NCBI GenBank assembly: GCA_003254905.1
Contig: QANU01067122.1
Span: 133,872 to 197,871, forward strand
Length of the DNA: 64,000 nucleotides
DNA from: Nissolia schottii
Taxonomy: Eukaryota; Streptophyta; Magnoliopsida; Fabales; Fabaceae
Reading direction: 5' to 3'
The notes below the pieces were generated by a model. That model was not told where the DNA came from and did no database searches. It worked only from the letters and a program-made list of their open reading frames with translations. The translations under genes were made by a program, and so were the position numbers. This document shows positions 11,302-23,289 of the stretch, one piece after another (position 1 is the first letter of the stretch; each line of letters opens with the position of its first letter).

Positions 11302-11949
11302 TAAATACTTTTGGACTGATGCAAAAATTTACGGTTATAGTCATGATCCATAACATGAGTTTTCAATCTAAGGGGGGATTCTATCAAAAAGTGATTTGAT
11401 AAAAGTTATTTAAGAGACTGAAATGTTTAATCCTCCTAATTCATCATCTTAACTATTAAATGAGATCATAATTGATTACTTTTTCAGATTTTAAGACAAT
11501 GAATGCATCCACTTTTTACTCCATTTAGTAGTTAGGATGATGAGTTTAGGAGGATGCAGCATTCCTCTTAACCGTATAAAATTTAGGTTAACACTGATGT
11601 AAGTTTATGCACTACTCTTCATCTATTCCAGGCCTTATAGATGTACAGTAAATGTAAACACCATAATTTTTTTTTTAGCATAATCAACTCTTTACAGTGA
11701 CAGTTAGTTAGAAGGCCGCAAACTCTAATTCTAAACAAAGGAAGAAAGCAAAACCAAATTCCTATTTCTACCACAGAAACTAAAAAGTTAACTAAACATT
11801 TTCAAGGCAATATACAAATGAAGGTCTAGATAGATCTATCCAATGTTCTCAATACTTCCTACTCCAAGACTGAAAACATCTATTTTGTAATGCCACATGT
11901 TTCTAAATTCTAAGAAAGTAAAATGTAGCTGACATACGATGGATTAGAA

Positions 11950-12282
11950 TCATGAAAGCCAGAAGTCAGTAATTAAATTGTCCAATGAAGTAATAATACC
12001 CTTCTTTTCTTGCAAAGTTCTTCTATCTGTAGTAGTTTCAGATTGTTGCTGGATACTCACTTCCTTTTGCCATAAAGTTGCAGGATGGAAAACCTTGTGC
12101 TTCTGAACATTATCCACCAAACATTCTTGTCCTAGATTGCAGGTTCTACTGGCATTAACATATTTATGACCTAGTTAGGTAATGTTTCAATCAGCCACCA
12201 AATCAAACTAGAGTGAAAAGTGCACCCTATCAAAGCAATCAACCATAAGATATAGTACATGAAATATTAACGTGTTACTTAC
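11950..12282 (-). other. Probable 3' UTR of the PWWP gene with a UTR intron
   Basis: On the minus strand a strong donor, TTTG|GTAAGTAA, lies at 12282, only 8 nt beyond the stop codon. A possible acceptor is near 12135 (AATCTAG|GACAAG). An open frame of 75 codons without an ATG runs 12174-11950 and ends TTSLDNLITDFWLS-like. Whether it is just UTR or an old or alternative coding exon cannot be decided from this sequence. Confidence 0.4.
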
Positions 12283-12290
12283 CAAAGGAT

Positions 12291-14864
12291 TTAGGCCATA
12301 TTAAGTTCAAAATTGGAGAGATCAAGATGCATCTCCTGGTCTTGTGTTGTGGCAAAAGATGAAGCTTTGAACAATGGACTTGGAGTATCGTTAAGCTTAT
12401 AATTTACAGGAACTGATCCAAATATGTTGAACTTATTAGCACTGCTAAAAGCAACCTCTGCATCAGCACGCTTCTTGAAAACCACTCTAGCCCGGCTGCT
12501 CCCTCTGTCAACTTCTGTTTCAGTTTCCTTTAGAGGTCCGAAACGCTTAAAAATCTTGTTGAGGCTTGCTTCCGAGGGAACAGAATCCAAATCAGCAAAG
12601 TTCAAAACAAGTTCAGCAGGGGCATTATCGTCTATATGACGGGAAGGTTCCTCGGGAACCTCAGCACGGTTGCTATCAGAATACCGTTTCTTGGTATAGG
12701 ACCTCCGCCTAACTTGAACAAGTTTCCGTGGCTCAGGAGGGGCATTCTGATAGTCTTTTCCACTGCTTTTCTGTGATGGTTGTTCTTCAGAACCATTCAC
12801 GATGTCCCTATCTCTCCAATAGGTGTCGCCCAGATCATCAAATTCAAATGTTTCAGCTGATCCACCGGCGGGTGATTTCTTCCTTTTGGTACCAACTTTA
12901 TGGGTAGGTATGATCTCTTCTCCTGTATAATCACCCACAACTATTGAATTCCTGAAATCAGAGAAGAAGCTCACAATAACATTCAAGAAACTATAATCAC
13001 CCAGGGGTTCAAATGCCACTAACTGAAGTAAGGATAACAAATCATCTAGAGATGAAAATTCTGTCGGAACAATCGAGCTTGACCTCTGAGTCTCCGCAGG
13101 ATTAAGGGAGAAAACACCAGACCCATTTCCCGAAAAATCGTCAGCGTTTCCATCTGCTATCTGAGACCTGTCTCCGGAACACTTGCTCAAAGAGGGTGGA
13201 GGTCCAGTAAGTTGACTTGCAACCCTTCGAATACAGTCACCAATTTTAAATGATGGTTTTGTGGTATTTGAAACTTTTGCAAGGGAAATTGTTTTTCTCA
13301 CATCATTCATCCCTGGGTCATCAGCATAGTGATCAATAGTCTTCTTTTTCTTGGAAAAGGCAGGGGAAGCTGGATTTCCGCTGACCTCGTCAGACCAATA
13401 ATCACTATGTGGAGAATCTGGAGTACCACCTGCTAGTTCTGACAAACTTCTTTTCTTCTTTTCTGTATACATACCATCCTTCAGATTATGTTTACGTTTG
13501 CGACCAGAGCTGTTTGTGGTTTTTGAACTTCCAGGACCTGCCCGACCACCATTCTTACTTACACGAGTTGCATGCTCATCAACTTCACTCAAGTTTTTCT
13601 CATCGTCATTAATCAAGAAATTGTTCTCATCATTAAAACCTCCACAATATTGTAACTCAGGCAAGGACGAGTAACCCTTTAAACGATAGAATGCAAGCAA
13701 CTGAGCCTTCGCTATTAAAAGTTCCAATCGATCAAAGCCACCCGTTGGCGACTCAGATAAAGTTTTCAAATATTCTACAAGCTTCTTGGGTGAAAAGGAG
13801 CTAATAGTTAAAGATTCATCCACAACATTGACTAAGCTTACTTCTTGTCGAATCCCAGCGTTTTCTACTGCCTGGAGTTTAATCTTTTCATAGGTATCTT
13901 CAGGTATGCAAGAACATGCTAGTCCAAACTCAACCCGTCTCTTCACTTCATCCAAAGCACAACCAACCGCATTCTGGAATGTTTCTGAACTGTTCTGCTT
14001 CTCAATTTGAGAGAAATGTGATCTGAAAGGCTTCAGTTGACATGGTTCATTCCAAGCAAATGTTTTATCACCAAAATAAGCTACCAAATGGCAGTCCTTC
14101 TTAAAATGCTTCATTGCGAGCACAGACGAATCGGATGAATCAAATATCTGTCCTGGCCACCATGGATGGCTTCTCACCTTACCCCAAACCATATCATGCA
14201 CGGAAAACTCACCTTCCTTTTCTGTCGGCAGCTGATAAGTTACCTCACAAATTTTTCCCGAACTCCCACGCTTCGCAGATGGACGTGTGACGACTTTCCC
14301 CTCCGTTGTTTCTTGCTGCCCAGCATCATCAAATTCTTCATCTTCAATTTCCTGTTCTTCATGTGAACCAATCTGCTCCGAAATGCCAGCTTGCCCTTCA
14401 ATACTTTGCCTAATATCTGACTCAACCTGTGTAGCCTCACTCTTTTCTTTCTCCAATATTTTGTTATTGGCCCCCCCATGGTTGATATTTTTGTCACCAT
14501 CAAATGTTTCCAATTTCACATCACTCCCACTCTTACCTTCTAAAGACTTTGCAACTTGAGAACCGTCAAAGGCAGCCCCAACTACATTTCTAACCCCAGA
14601 ACCTCCTCCACCTGAAAGATTAACACCTTTATCCTCAACTGACCCACCACCACAGCCAATTTCATTACCATTCATGTCACCATCACAACCACCAGTGCAA
14701 ACACCATCTATGTACAAATCAGAACCCAACACACCCACCATTATGTCATTCCCATTACAGTCTCCAGCCAAAGCTTCCTCCATCTCCAAAGGCTCATCTA
14801 GGGTTTCACCATCATTAAGGGTCACTGAGATTTCTGAACTTCTACCAGTAGAGTCCTCCTTCAT
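12291..14864 (-). CDS. PWWP domain-containing chromatin protein (plant PDP family)
   Basis: This is a single uninterrupted coding exon of 857 aa. The N-terminus (1-215) is acidic and Gly/Asn-rich. A PWWP domain lies at about 217-288: FSVHDMVWGKV, then RSHPWWPGQIF (PWWP-type core), and GDKTFAWNEPCQLKPF. PWWP domains bind methylated histone tails and DNA; in Arabidopsis, relatives (PDP proteins) act with PRC2-linked MSI proteins in flowering control, which I infer but cannot see here. The middle is low-complexity with Lys/Arg-rich nuclear-localisation-like patches (GRKRKHNLK, SKKKKTI, KKKRSL). Near 755-835 a C-terminal RRM-like fold starts ELVLNFADLDSVPSEASLNK and includes RARVVFKKRADAEVAF. The ATG is taken because a splice acceptor (TCACAG) abuts it, ending a leader intron. 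A second UTR intron seems to follow the stop. Confidence 0.93.
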   Translation of the reverse strand: MKEDSTGRSSEISVTLNDGETLDEPLEMEEALAGDCNGNDIMVGVLGSDLYIDGVCTGGCDGDMNGNEIGCGGGSVEDKGVNLSGGGGSGVRNVVGAAFDGSQVAKSLEGKSGSDVKLETFDGDKNINHGGANNKILEKEKSEATQVESDIRQSIEGQAGISEQIGSHEEQEIEDEEFDDAGQQETTEGKVVTRPSAKRGSSGKICEVTYQLPTEKEGEFSVHDMVWGKVRSHPWWPGQIFDSSDSSVLAMKHFKKDCHLVAYFGDKTFAWNEPCQLKPFRSHFSQIEKQNSSETFQNAVGCALDEVKRRVEFGLACSCIPEDTYEKIKLQAVENAGIRQEVSLVNVVDESLTISSFSPKKLVEYLKTLSESPTGGFDRLELLIAKAQLLAFYRLKGYSSLPELQYCGGFNDENNFLINDDEKNLSEVDEHATRVSKNGGRAGPGSSKTTNSSGRKRKHNLKDGMYTEKKKRSLSELAGGTPDSPHSDYWSDEVSGNPASPAFSKKKKTIDHYADDPGMNDVRKTISLAKVSNTTKPSFKIGDCIRRVASQLTGPPPSLSKCSGDRSQIADGNADDFSGNGSGVFSLNPAETQRSSSIVPTEFSSLDDLLSLLQLVAFEPLGDYSFLNVIVSFFSDFRNSIVVGDYTGEEIIPTHKVGTKRKKSPAGGSAETFEFDDLGDTYWRDRDIVNGSEEQPSQKSSGKDYQNAPPEPRKLVQVRRRSYTKKRYSDSNRAEVPEEPSRHIDDNAPAELVLNFADLDSVPSEASLNKIFKRFGPLKETETEVDRGSSRARVVFKKRADAEVAFSSANKFNIFGSVPVNYKLNDTPSPLFKASSFATTQDQEMHLDLSNFELNMA

Positions 14865-15106
14865 CTGTGATTCTACCTCGAAATTTTATCTAATCTAACC
14901 AAAAAAAAAAAAATTGCAAACATTTAAAAAACAAACAAACAAAAATCTTTCTCCTTAAACAAAAAAGGTCAGAAAGAAGCAAGAAACGAAACCCACACAG
15001 GAAAAAAAAACATAAATTTTCATATGCGTCACAGAGATTGAGTAAAAGATTCAAACTTTGATATACCCATATAAAAGATTAACAAAGTGAGGAGGAGTGA
15101 AGTTAC
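14865..15106 (-). other. 5' UTR intron of the PWWP gene
   Basis: Donor CCAG|GTAACTTC at 15107/15106 and acceptor AATCACAG immediately before the ATG at 14864; 242 nt. The leader exon is CT-rich on the minus strand and lies at about 15107-15200. Confidence 0.75.
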
Positions 15107-15229
15107 CTGGTTTAGATCTTCGGGGAGTGGAAAGAAGCGCTGAGGTTTTCGTTTAGTTTCGAATTTGGAGAGAGAGAAAGATAGAGAGAGAATAAATAAC
15201 TACATAAGCACGCAGTCAGTGAGCGCGTG

Positions 15230-16540
15230 TACACACGTTGAAAAGATCTTCGCTTAGATTAAAAACTAAAAAAAGAAAATTATGATTTATAAAAAAATGA
15301 TAATTAAGTCATAAATAACGATTATGATGTGTGTAATATTTGTTGATTTAATTTACACATGTTGCAACAGCGGAGAAATTAGCAACTAAAATTGTGTTCT
15401 CATCGTTTTTAGAATAAAATTTTAACTTTGATGTGTTTTATATGAAGGTAAAAAAAAAGGTAATTTTTAAAAAATTATAGTTCAAATAACATCTCTTTTA
15501 ATCTTTGTGCAAAGGTGTGTTAGTGTTGAATTAAGGGTTTAATCTTGACATACCCATCATTTTGCCATTGCCTCTCCTTTAGGTTTTTGGAGCAATTTTT
15601 ATCACTAAGGCTGAAAAACATGAAAGTTGAACTCGTACTCTAAACAAAAGATAAGAACAATTACTAACTCAATTATCATTTAAGAACTTTTTAAAACAAA
15701 AAATAAATTGTGCATTAAATGTATGTATAATTTATCTCTCATATTTCATGAAAATTTACTAATCATTTTCACTCCTATACAAAATACATCCTAAATAATA
15801 AAAAAAATCTACCACTAACTTATATATTTATTCAAAATATAATTTCATGAAGGTCATAATTCTAATTAACAATTCATAAATACCCAATAACTTTACAGCA
15901 AAGTTATGGATGGCCTTTCCTAGCAATTGGTAAATCAAAATTAATCTGTATATTTATACACGAAAACATATAAGGATTTTATTCCTACCAAAAAAAAAAT
16001 AATAAGTCTTTTATTACCTACTAGTTGGGTTGCGGACACAAAATATGTAGAGTGGAAACATTTTTAAAATTGTGTTTTTTTTTTTGGTCAAGAAACTGTG
16101 TTATGGAAGAAATAAATGCATTTTGAGTTTTTTTAGGGTGATTTTGTAATTAGGTTAAGGGGCAGTAGGTAGCAGGAAATAGAAAGTAAAAAATGGGTAG
16201 TACAATGTACATAAATATTTTTTTAATATAATAATATGTGAATGAATAAAAAATAAGAGTAAAGACATATGAAAAAATAAATTAGAGACTAGAAGCTAAT
16301 TTTTTTTTTTACTTCCTTTATCTATTAGTATAGATAACAAGGCGATTGCTAACTTGCACCGACTAAGTTATGGTGAATGTCTGAATGATTCACCGAGTCA
16401 TTTTATTGGTGCTTATAGTGTTTTTTTAGGGAAAAAAAATGTAATCTTTTCTTATTTTATATTGCTCTAATTACCAAAAAGATTTCTAAAAAATTATATC
16501 ATTTTTAACATTCTGACCAATCACCAACCACCATATCTCC
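15230..16540. other. AT-rich intergenic DNA
   Basis: No coding potential, RNA gene or clear repeat boundary was found on either strand. Confidence 0.5.
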
Positions 16541-16826
16541 AATGTTGGCCCGCCTCTCGGAGTCACCGTCACTGCCACCTCCATTATTGCTTTCTCCTCC
16601 TTTATCATTTATGGCAACAACCCTCTACTCCCAGCGCACCACCGTGTCGCAGGCCACAACCCCCTTTGTGGGCATCTATGGGCATCATAGCAAAAAACAA
16701 ATCTCAACAAAGAGAAGATGTTGGAGAAGAGAAGATGATTCGATTTCTATTGCCACCGCCACTATTTATAGCGACCGTTAGAAGAGAGGAAAAAAGGGGA
16801 GGGGGATCTCGGGCAAGATATGTAGC

Positions 16827-16842
16827 CATCTCGCGCGAGATG
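16827..16842. repeat. Perfect 16-bp palindrome CATCTCGCGCGAGATG
   Basis: Perfect self-complement. Its TCTCGCGCGAGA core is the same as that of the tandem array at 41355-41560, 24.5 kb away. Confidence 0.95.
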
Positions 16843-16949
16843 CAAGTCAGGGAGTCAGCGCGCTGTAGTGACGCAACATGTTAGGAATTAGTCCTATATC
16901 ATTTATAATTGTAGAAGGGGGTCTCCTCTCCTTATATATATATATATAT

Positions 16950-18606
16950 AGAAGTTTCCTGTGAGTGTTTAGACTCGCTAATTTACTCCAGAGCTTGAGA
17001 GGTCCCACTTTTATGAGACTTTTCGCTCCAATTATTTTTTATTTCTTTTCTCCATCTTAGTTTCCGTTCGTACCGTTCGTGGGGAAGCAGTGCCTCCATG
17101 TAGGGTGTCAGGAGCTCCCAGCTTAGTACATGGATGACTTTCTTCACGATTTATTTTAGACCATGTATTTATTTTTAAAGTTATTTATTTATTTATTTTA
17201 AGAATTATTTTATTTATGCATATTTTAGAAAATCTTAAGAGGTAGAACTTAGTATTTTATTCATGTATTTATGAAGTTAGTTATTCCTTTATTTAATTAG
17301 TTATTTTCTTATGATTATTTATTTAGAAACTCTTTATTTATGAAGTAGATATTTATGAAGTTATTATAGAAAATCATGAAACTTTTTTAGAACCACATGA
17401 GACCACATATTTTACTGCATTAAATATATTCATATTGTGTGTGTATGATTAGTATTAAGCGATGTAAATATTTATATTGTTTAGTTAAACTTTTAATAAA
17501 AGATCATGGTTAAGGAAAGATTCTGGTGAGAGAAGACTTATGTTAAGGAAAAGTTTTGGCTAAGGACAAGATTTGGTACTTACGATGTCCATTGTGACGT
17601 ACCTCTCTTACTTGGGAACCTCCCTAAGCATGAGATCTTAGTCTATCTTTATTTTTTCAAGATAAAACACTTAAAGATATTAGGTCATGTTATGCTATCA
17701 ATATCAGTTAAAGAATTATGTTATCATGTTATGTATTTAAAACTGTTTTCATGGGAGGATATCTAGGATAGAACTGTAAGTCAGTGATAGTCTATGTTGA
17801 CCTTAATCTACCTTGTACGATCGTATAATATAATAGGATTAATATAAATTTAGGGCAAGACCATAAAGCTCGAACATGGCAGCCTGCGATGTCTGATGTC
17901 ATGTATCATGTAGATTAGGACTAACTGTCAGGAATCTATGGTCTCAGACAATGTGTCCCCAACTGTTGTGGCCTAGATACTTGGGTAGTGCGTCCAGGAT
18001 AATGCATCATAAAGCGAAATCGTAATGCTCAGAACGTCTATCAAGAAAACTCCCCAACTGGTTATGTTTTCAAATGTTTTTATGTATAAGTTATTATTAT
18101 AGAAATGTTTTATGTTTGTTATATATTATATACTGCATTTGCATGTCATGTTTTTTTCGAAGTGTCCCATGTCGCCGTGTGGACGACCATTTGTTGAAAC
18201 TCTTCCCAAAGTTCTCACCCCTCAATCTCTCCTTCTAATTGCAGGTTAGGAAGCAATGTAATAGAGCATGGAGTTTATGGTTAGTGTAGTGACGTCAAAA
18301 TCCAAAAGTCAACAATTCACCATGAGGTAAAGTTATCTATAGGAATTATTAGTTTATTTTTATTTTGTAATCTAATCATGTTTAGGGTACTCCAATTGTA
18401 TACAGGAAGGATCCTCAAACCAATCGCATATTTTATTATGTATATTTATGTTTAATGTAAAAACGTTTATATTTATTTAGAAAAGAAATTTTTTATTAGT
18501 TTTTAATTAAGATAAAGTGCATGTTTTTACGAAAAACGTTTCAGAGACTTCAGTGAGAAAATTAGCCCCTTGCGTGCTGGTCACGTGTCCGAGTTGGGGT
18601 GTGACA
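16950..18606 (-). mobile_element. Probable solo LTR of a Ty3/gypsy element, minus orientation
   Basis: Read on the minus strand from 18606 it begins TGTCACACCCCAACTCGG, like LTR starts of plant Tekay/Del chromoviruses. It runs through about 1.65 kb of non-coding DNA toward CTAAACACTCACA near 16959. No internal gag-pol or partner LTR is in the window, and I found no clean 5-bp target duplication. The family and far boundary are therefore tentative. A separate possible copia-LTR-like start (TGTTAGGAATTAGTCC, with a TATA run after it) lies at about 16880. Confidence 0.45.
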
Positions 18607-18609
18607 CTA

Positions 18610-19738
18610 TTTGTTTAGTGTCAAGACATAAGTTATTTTCTTTGGTTGGAATGAAAATTTTTGGGTTGTTTGCCTTTGTCGCTTCACACCACCATCCACC
18701 ATTGCTATTTGCTATGTTCACTTTTGTCAAAGTATGACCCAGTCCGCAACTACTAACCAGATCTTCTCCATGTTTAGCCTTTGTCAACGGCGCCACCTGT
18801 GTCACGCCCTGCACCGTTGTTGCATTGATGCCATCAAGGAGAAGGGATTGTAATGGAATCACAAGTTTGGTTGCGAGTCTGCAACTCTCTCTGCTTGCAC
18901 GTGTCACCGCCGTGAGCAAGGTCTAACCTCTGCCAAACCAAATCTAACTTTCGCCTAACCAGATCTGGCCACCGAGATTTTTGACGTCGCGAAGGTCGAT
19001 GACAAAGAGGATGGAACCGGCCATGGAAAGTGAAAGAGGATCTTGAAGAGGTAGGGGCCACCACTACTAATGAAGCTGGCAACAGCAGCAGCCCCAATCG
19101 ACGAAGACAGGTGGGGAAGTTTTCTTATCAGAGTATCCAACTCAGTTGTAGTTGTGGAGAACACTACCCCCCCCCCCCCTCTCTTTTCAGTCTCTATCTT
19201 GTTTCACAACAGGATGCCTCCTAAATTAAATAACGATTTGTTTATGCTTATTTCTATTATGATAGAATTTTAAATTATATGTGATGGCCATGATAATTTG
19301 AAATTAATAGTATTGAAAAACAGATACCGGGTACGTATAACTAGACAGTACAATGATGTAATTAAAGCATACAAATTAGTGCTGTCTGTAGAAATATTTT
19401 ACCTGTTGTGAAATATGCAGAAGCAACTTAAACTGCGACAGGAGCCAGAAAATTTTCAGAGATAAAATATCTAAAACGATTATTATACAGAAACTCTGGC
19501 AAAACTTTTCCTTGCTCTTTTGAAATTACAACACTGCAAGTAGCATGTAATGCTTAGTGACAACATCTTGTTGATCAGTATAGAGAAATCCCAACATTCA
19601 ATTAATGCCCTTGAAATTTTAACCGGCAAAACCACGTCAGCAAGTGAGTTCAATATGTCGTACCCTTTGTTGCCAACAGGCCTTTGTCTACCATGCTTCT
19701 GCCAACTGATTCTAGCTAACATAATTGGAATAGAAAAA
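18610..19738. other. Intergenic DNA; includes likely PRP17 3' UTR
   Basis: About 18610-19160 is moderately GC-rich with short overlapping frames on both strands that match nothing I know. A C run occurs at 19169-19179. Sequence just below 19739 is expected to be the 3' UTR of the minus-strand PRP17 gene. Confidence 0.4.
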
Positions 19739-22700
19739 CTAGTCCCTGCAAAACAAAATAAAGACATTGACCTCTGTATTAAAAACTTGAGTTTAAGCAT
19801 AACACCCAACAATATACACGCACGCACAATACAAATATGGATAATTGCAAAATGTGATGCAGCTACTGTCCTGCAAAAATGGTCTACAGAATAAACAAGG
19901 GGAATAAATCCATAGTGTAACTTGAGGATAAGTGGTAAGGAAGCATTGGAGGAACACCGTGTTAATTTTATCAGGAAAGGATAATTAATGGTTTTTTTAT
20001 ATTTAATTTCAGACTAAAAAGACCCATCAAAGCAAAATTAGCATGTCAAATCCCATCTTCTGGCATATCATATTGTATCATATGGAATATAGCCAAATGC
20101 TAAGCAAATAAAAATAAATTGGAATATATGTGTAACATCTTTGTCAGAATTACTTAATTTACTCTTCTTATAGAATATCACTCCTACAATTTTCTTCTAA
20201 CCAACATGATATAAAAGTGTGGTATTGAGCTCAATGACATCTGACTCAGATGTAGTCAAGATCTGAGAACAGTACAAAGTCAGACTAGAAAGAATCATCA
20301 ATTAGACAATCGATATATTGTTACCAAGTGCGGGGGAAGATACATATAGAGTAACACTGACACTGCATGTGTGAGTGGAACATAACCAGACAGGCATAGC
20401 TCTTTTAAGTTTTTAAGAAATACATCATCACTACCACTTGAAATAATAAAGTATCCCTAAAAGGTAAACAAGTTGCCAAAATCCAGCCAAACAAATTCAT
20501 TTTGCAAGGATGTACTTCAAACATCATAGAAACTGCGGACGCTCTAAACAATCTTCTAGTCACATTTGATTTAGAAAATGGGACCAATTTTGTAAAACCG
20601 GAAATCAAGAGACAAAAGTTCCACCATCGTGTTATCTTTTGAGAATTGTGAATCATATGATTAGGCAGCAATCTGCAGCTGATTCCAATACATATTGTGC
20701 AATTAAGACATAAGCAGCATTATCTAGTTGAGAACAAGACTATAAAAGTTTAAACTACCCACAAGGCATTCCAACTCCATAATCTTAGAGCTTCATAATA
20801 CTACAGCAATATTTGGACTTTTAATGATTCATTTTAGTGAAATAAAGGCACATTTGCAACATAATGAAGATGCAGACACTGGTTCAATGTCAATTGATGC
20901 TAAACTTAAACTAACATAACATGTCAAAAGAGAAAGTCATTTATGCTCCCCAGATTGAACTTGTTGAAAGAATACTATCAATATTTCCACTGATAATAAT
21001 AGTCAACACTCAACAGTAAAGCTGGCTCCTAAATCTTAGAAACAAAACAAGATTTTACTAACTCTGAACAGCCAACGATGATCACATGAATTCAGATTGA
21101 TCACAAACTATTAAATAGAAAGCAAATAAGTCAACAGCAACGAGCTAAAACATTATTATTTGAGGCAAACAGAAAAATAAACATATATTCAGCAAGTTGG
21201 CAACAGAGAAACTGGCATATATTTAGCAACTATGATAGCCAAGCACATTTGAGAGAACACCATATAAGACTTTGTAACTAATTAATTTAAGCATGTCATA
21301 TCCCATCTTCTGGCATATCATACTGTATCACATGGAATATCACAGAATGCTAAGCAAATAAAAATAAAGTGGAATATATGTGCCACATCTTTATCAGAAT
21401 TACTCACCAGTATTTTATCAATCCATCCCAGCCACATGTTGCTACCTTACTCTGCTCCAGGGGATGCCACTCACAACCAATGCAAACACTGTCATGACAC
21501 TTCAAAGTTCTGAAGACTTTGCAACTCTTCCAGTCCCAGAACCAGCACTTACCTTCACCGTCTCCTGACATCACAAAGCGTCCATCCGGCGAGAAATTGA
21601 CTTGACACGCGTATCCAGCCACAATGTGTCCAGCAAACCTCTTCTTCTTGTTAAGTTGGAACTTCTCCCTGGTGCTGTAAATAAGTATCTGGTTGTCCAA
21701 GCTCTGCGCGGCGAGCCAATTGGCGTTGGGATGAAGCGAAATGGATGGCATGGAGTGCATGTGCGGCTCGCTGATGTACTTAATAACCACAGGTATACCG
21801 AATTCCCACACCCTGAGAGACTTGTCATCACTGGAGGTAACAAATCTCCTGTTGTTATCCACAAAAGTGATGGTATTCACAGCACCAAGATGCTGATCAT
21901 ACTCCTGAGTTATCTGCCCAGTATTCATATCCCACTGCACAATCTTCTTATCACTCATACCAGCCAACAACACATTCTGCTTGTCCTCATCCGGGTTAAG
22001 CTTCACCACATAAGGGATCTTCCCCGTCGAGAATGTTGATATCACCTGCCCCGTCTCGGTATCCCAATACTTGATGTTCTTATCATAACCAGCACTCAAA
22101 AACTTGGTCCCATCATTGCTAAAACAAATATCCCTCACAGCCTTAGAGTGCCCCATATATGTCCTCATACACTTCCCTGAATTGAACACATCCCAAATCT
22201 TCACCTTTGTGTCCATACTCCCCGAAAGGATCAAATGACCGGACTTGGGGAAGAACCGAATTGCCGAAACACCCTTGGTGTGGCCACTCCAGGTATGCAC
22301 TAATCTCTTAGGTATATAACAGTGATCATTGTTAGCTTTGGCATCCTTGGGGGCAACAATCCAAGACCTTCCCTGATAATCCCTCTCTTTCTCCCCATGG
22401 AAGGTGCTCTTATCCTTAACAGCCTCGACCTTCTCACCACCGAAACCGGCCTTCTCCTCGCCTTTCTTCTTCGCATACTCTTCGGCGTACTTCCTCTGCT
22501 CCTCCGTCAATTCACTCTGCAGCCCTTCCTTCTTCCCGAACCAGGGACTCTGCTTGTTCTTCATCAGCCACGCCTCCGAAGCGGGGTTCTCGATCTCTCC
22601 GGAATCTTCCACAGCATTATCATCATCTTCTTCTTGATTTGCGTTCTCCTTATTCTTGCTGGACTCGATCTTCCTCCGCTTCTGCTCGTTGCGGGTGATG

Positions 22701-23173
22701 TTGTACACCGACGCGGCGTTGTTCTTCGCTAGGGCTTCGAAATCGCCGACGTAGTTTGAGGCGGAGGGGTCGGCGGCGTAGCCGAACTTGTGGAAGGTGT
22801 TGTACTGCTCGTCGAAGAGGAAGGGATCGATGGCGGCGTCCTCGACGAAGCCGAGCTTGTGGTTGCGGAGCCCCTGGGCGACGCCGTCCTTGGCGTAAGG
22901 GTGGGAGGGGCCGTGGATTGGGGCCCACAGCTGGTCGAAGGTTGGGTTGAAGGTGACGGCGTGCTGGGTGGGGTCGATGGGGTTCGAGAGGGTTTTGCGT
23001 TGGGGCTGGACGGTGAGGGCGAGCATGGTGTCGTCGACGGAGGGGGCGGCGGAGCGGCTGGGGAGGAGGCGCGGCGGGGAGGAGTCGGGGGAGTCAGGGG
23101 AGCTAGGGTTTTGGGGTGGGGATCCTTGAACATCGTCGTTTGGGTCGTCGGAGTAATGATGCAGCAGATCCAT
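19739..23173 (-). CDS. PRP17: Pre-mRNA-processing factor 17 (PRP17/CDC40), WD40 splicing factor
   Basis: This is a spliceosome component needed for the second step of splicing. Exon 1 is 23173-21408 and exon 2 is only 19745-19739, giving 590 aa. The N-terminal half has a Pro/Ser-rich start, the conserved [20 protein letters not shown] block (about 68-87) and the [13 protein letters not shown] acidic stretch. Seven WD40 blades follow from about residue 292 ([42 protein letters not shown]) to the end ([11 protein letters not shown]). Exon 1 ends in TACTG at the donor GTGAGTAA; the acceptor TTTTGCAG precedes GGACTAG, completing Trp-Asp-stop. If the 1,662-nt intron is retained, an in-frame TGA follows Trp directly and only the final Asp is lost. 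The exon 2 choice is inferred from conserved C-termini (KYWD). Confidence 0.93.
20038..20160. repeat. Intronic copy of the PRP17 splice-donor flank
   Basis: Direct repeat of 21285-21405. Shared blocks include 'tcccatcttctggcatatcat', 'ctaagcaaataaaaataaa' and 'ggaatatatgtg..acatcttt.tcagaattact'. Here the donor position reads 'gaattacttaat' instead of 'gaattactcacc', so the minus-strand GTGAGT became AAGT. Confidence 0.9.
21285..21405. repeat. Donor-proximal copy of the PRP17 intron repeat
   Basis: This copy abuts and includes the 5' splice site of the PRP17 terminal intron (minus-strand GTGAGTAATTCTG). Its partner lies about 1.25 kb deeper in the intron. Confidence 0.9.
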
Positions 23174-23289
23174 TACAGAAATAGAGAGAGGGAGGGTTTC
23201 AGTACGGAATGAGGGGTCGCAAAGAAGCAGAGAGGAGCTTCTGTAGCTGCCGCTTGAAGGCTTCGTTTCGGCGGAGTTTTTGAAAGAGA

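Noticed and set aside
14240..14559. Antisense and alternative frames within the PWWP exon
   Set aside because: Explained by the 857-residue frame; they are low-complexity Ser/Cys-rich translations.
18581..19164. Minus-strand frames of 112, 87 and 69 codons
   Set aside because: They overlap each other in different frames, match no known family and border a probable LTR; chance is more likely than a gene.
22322..23212. Overlapping plus-strand frames (up to 145 codons) and other minus frames in PRP17 exon 1
   Set aside because: GC-rich shadows of the real WD40 coding frame with biased Arg/Pro/Gly composition.
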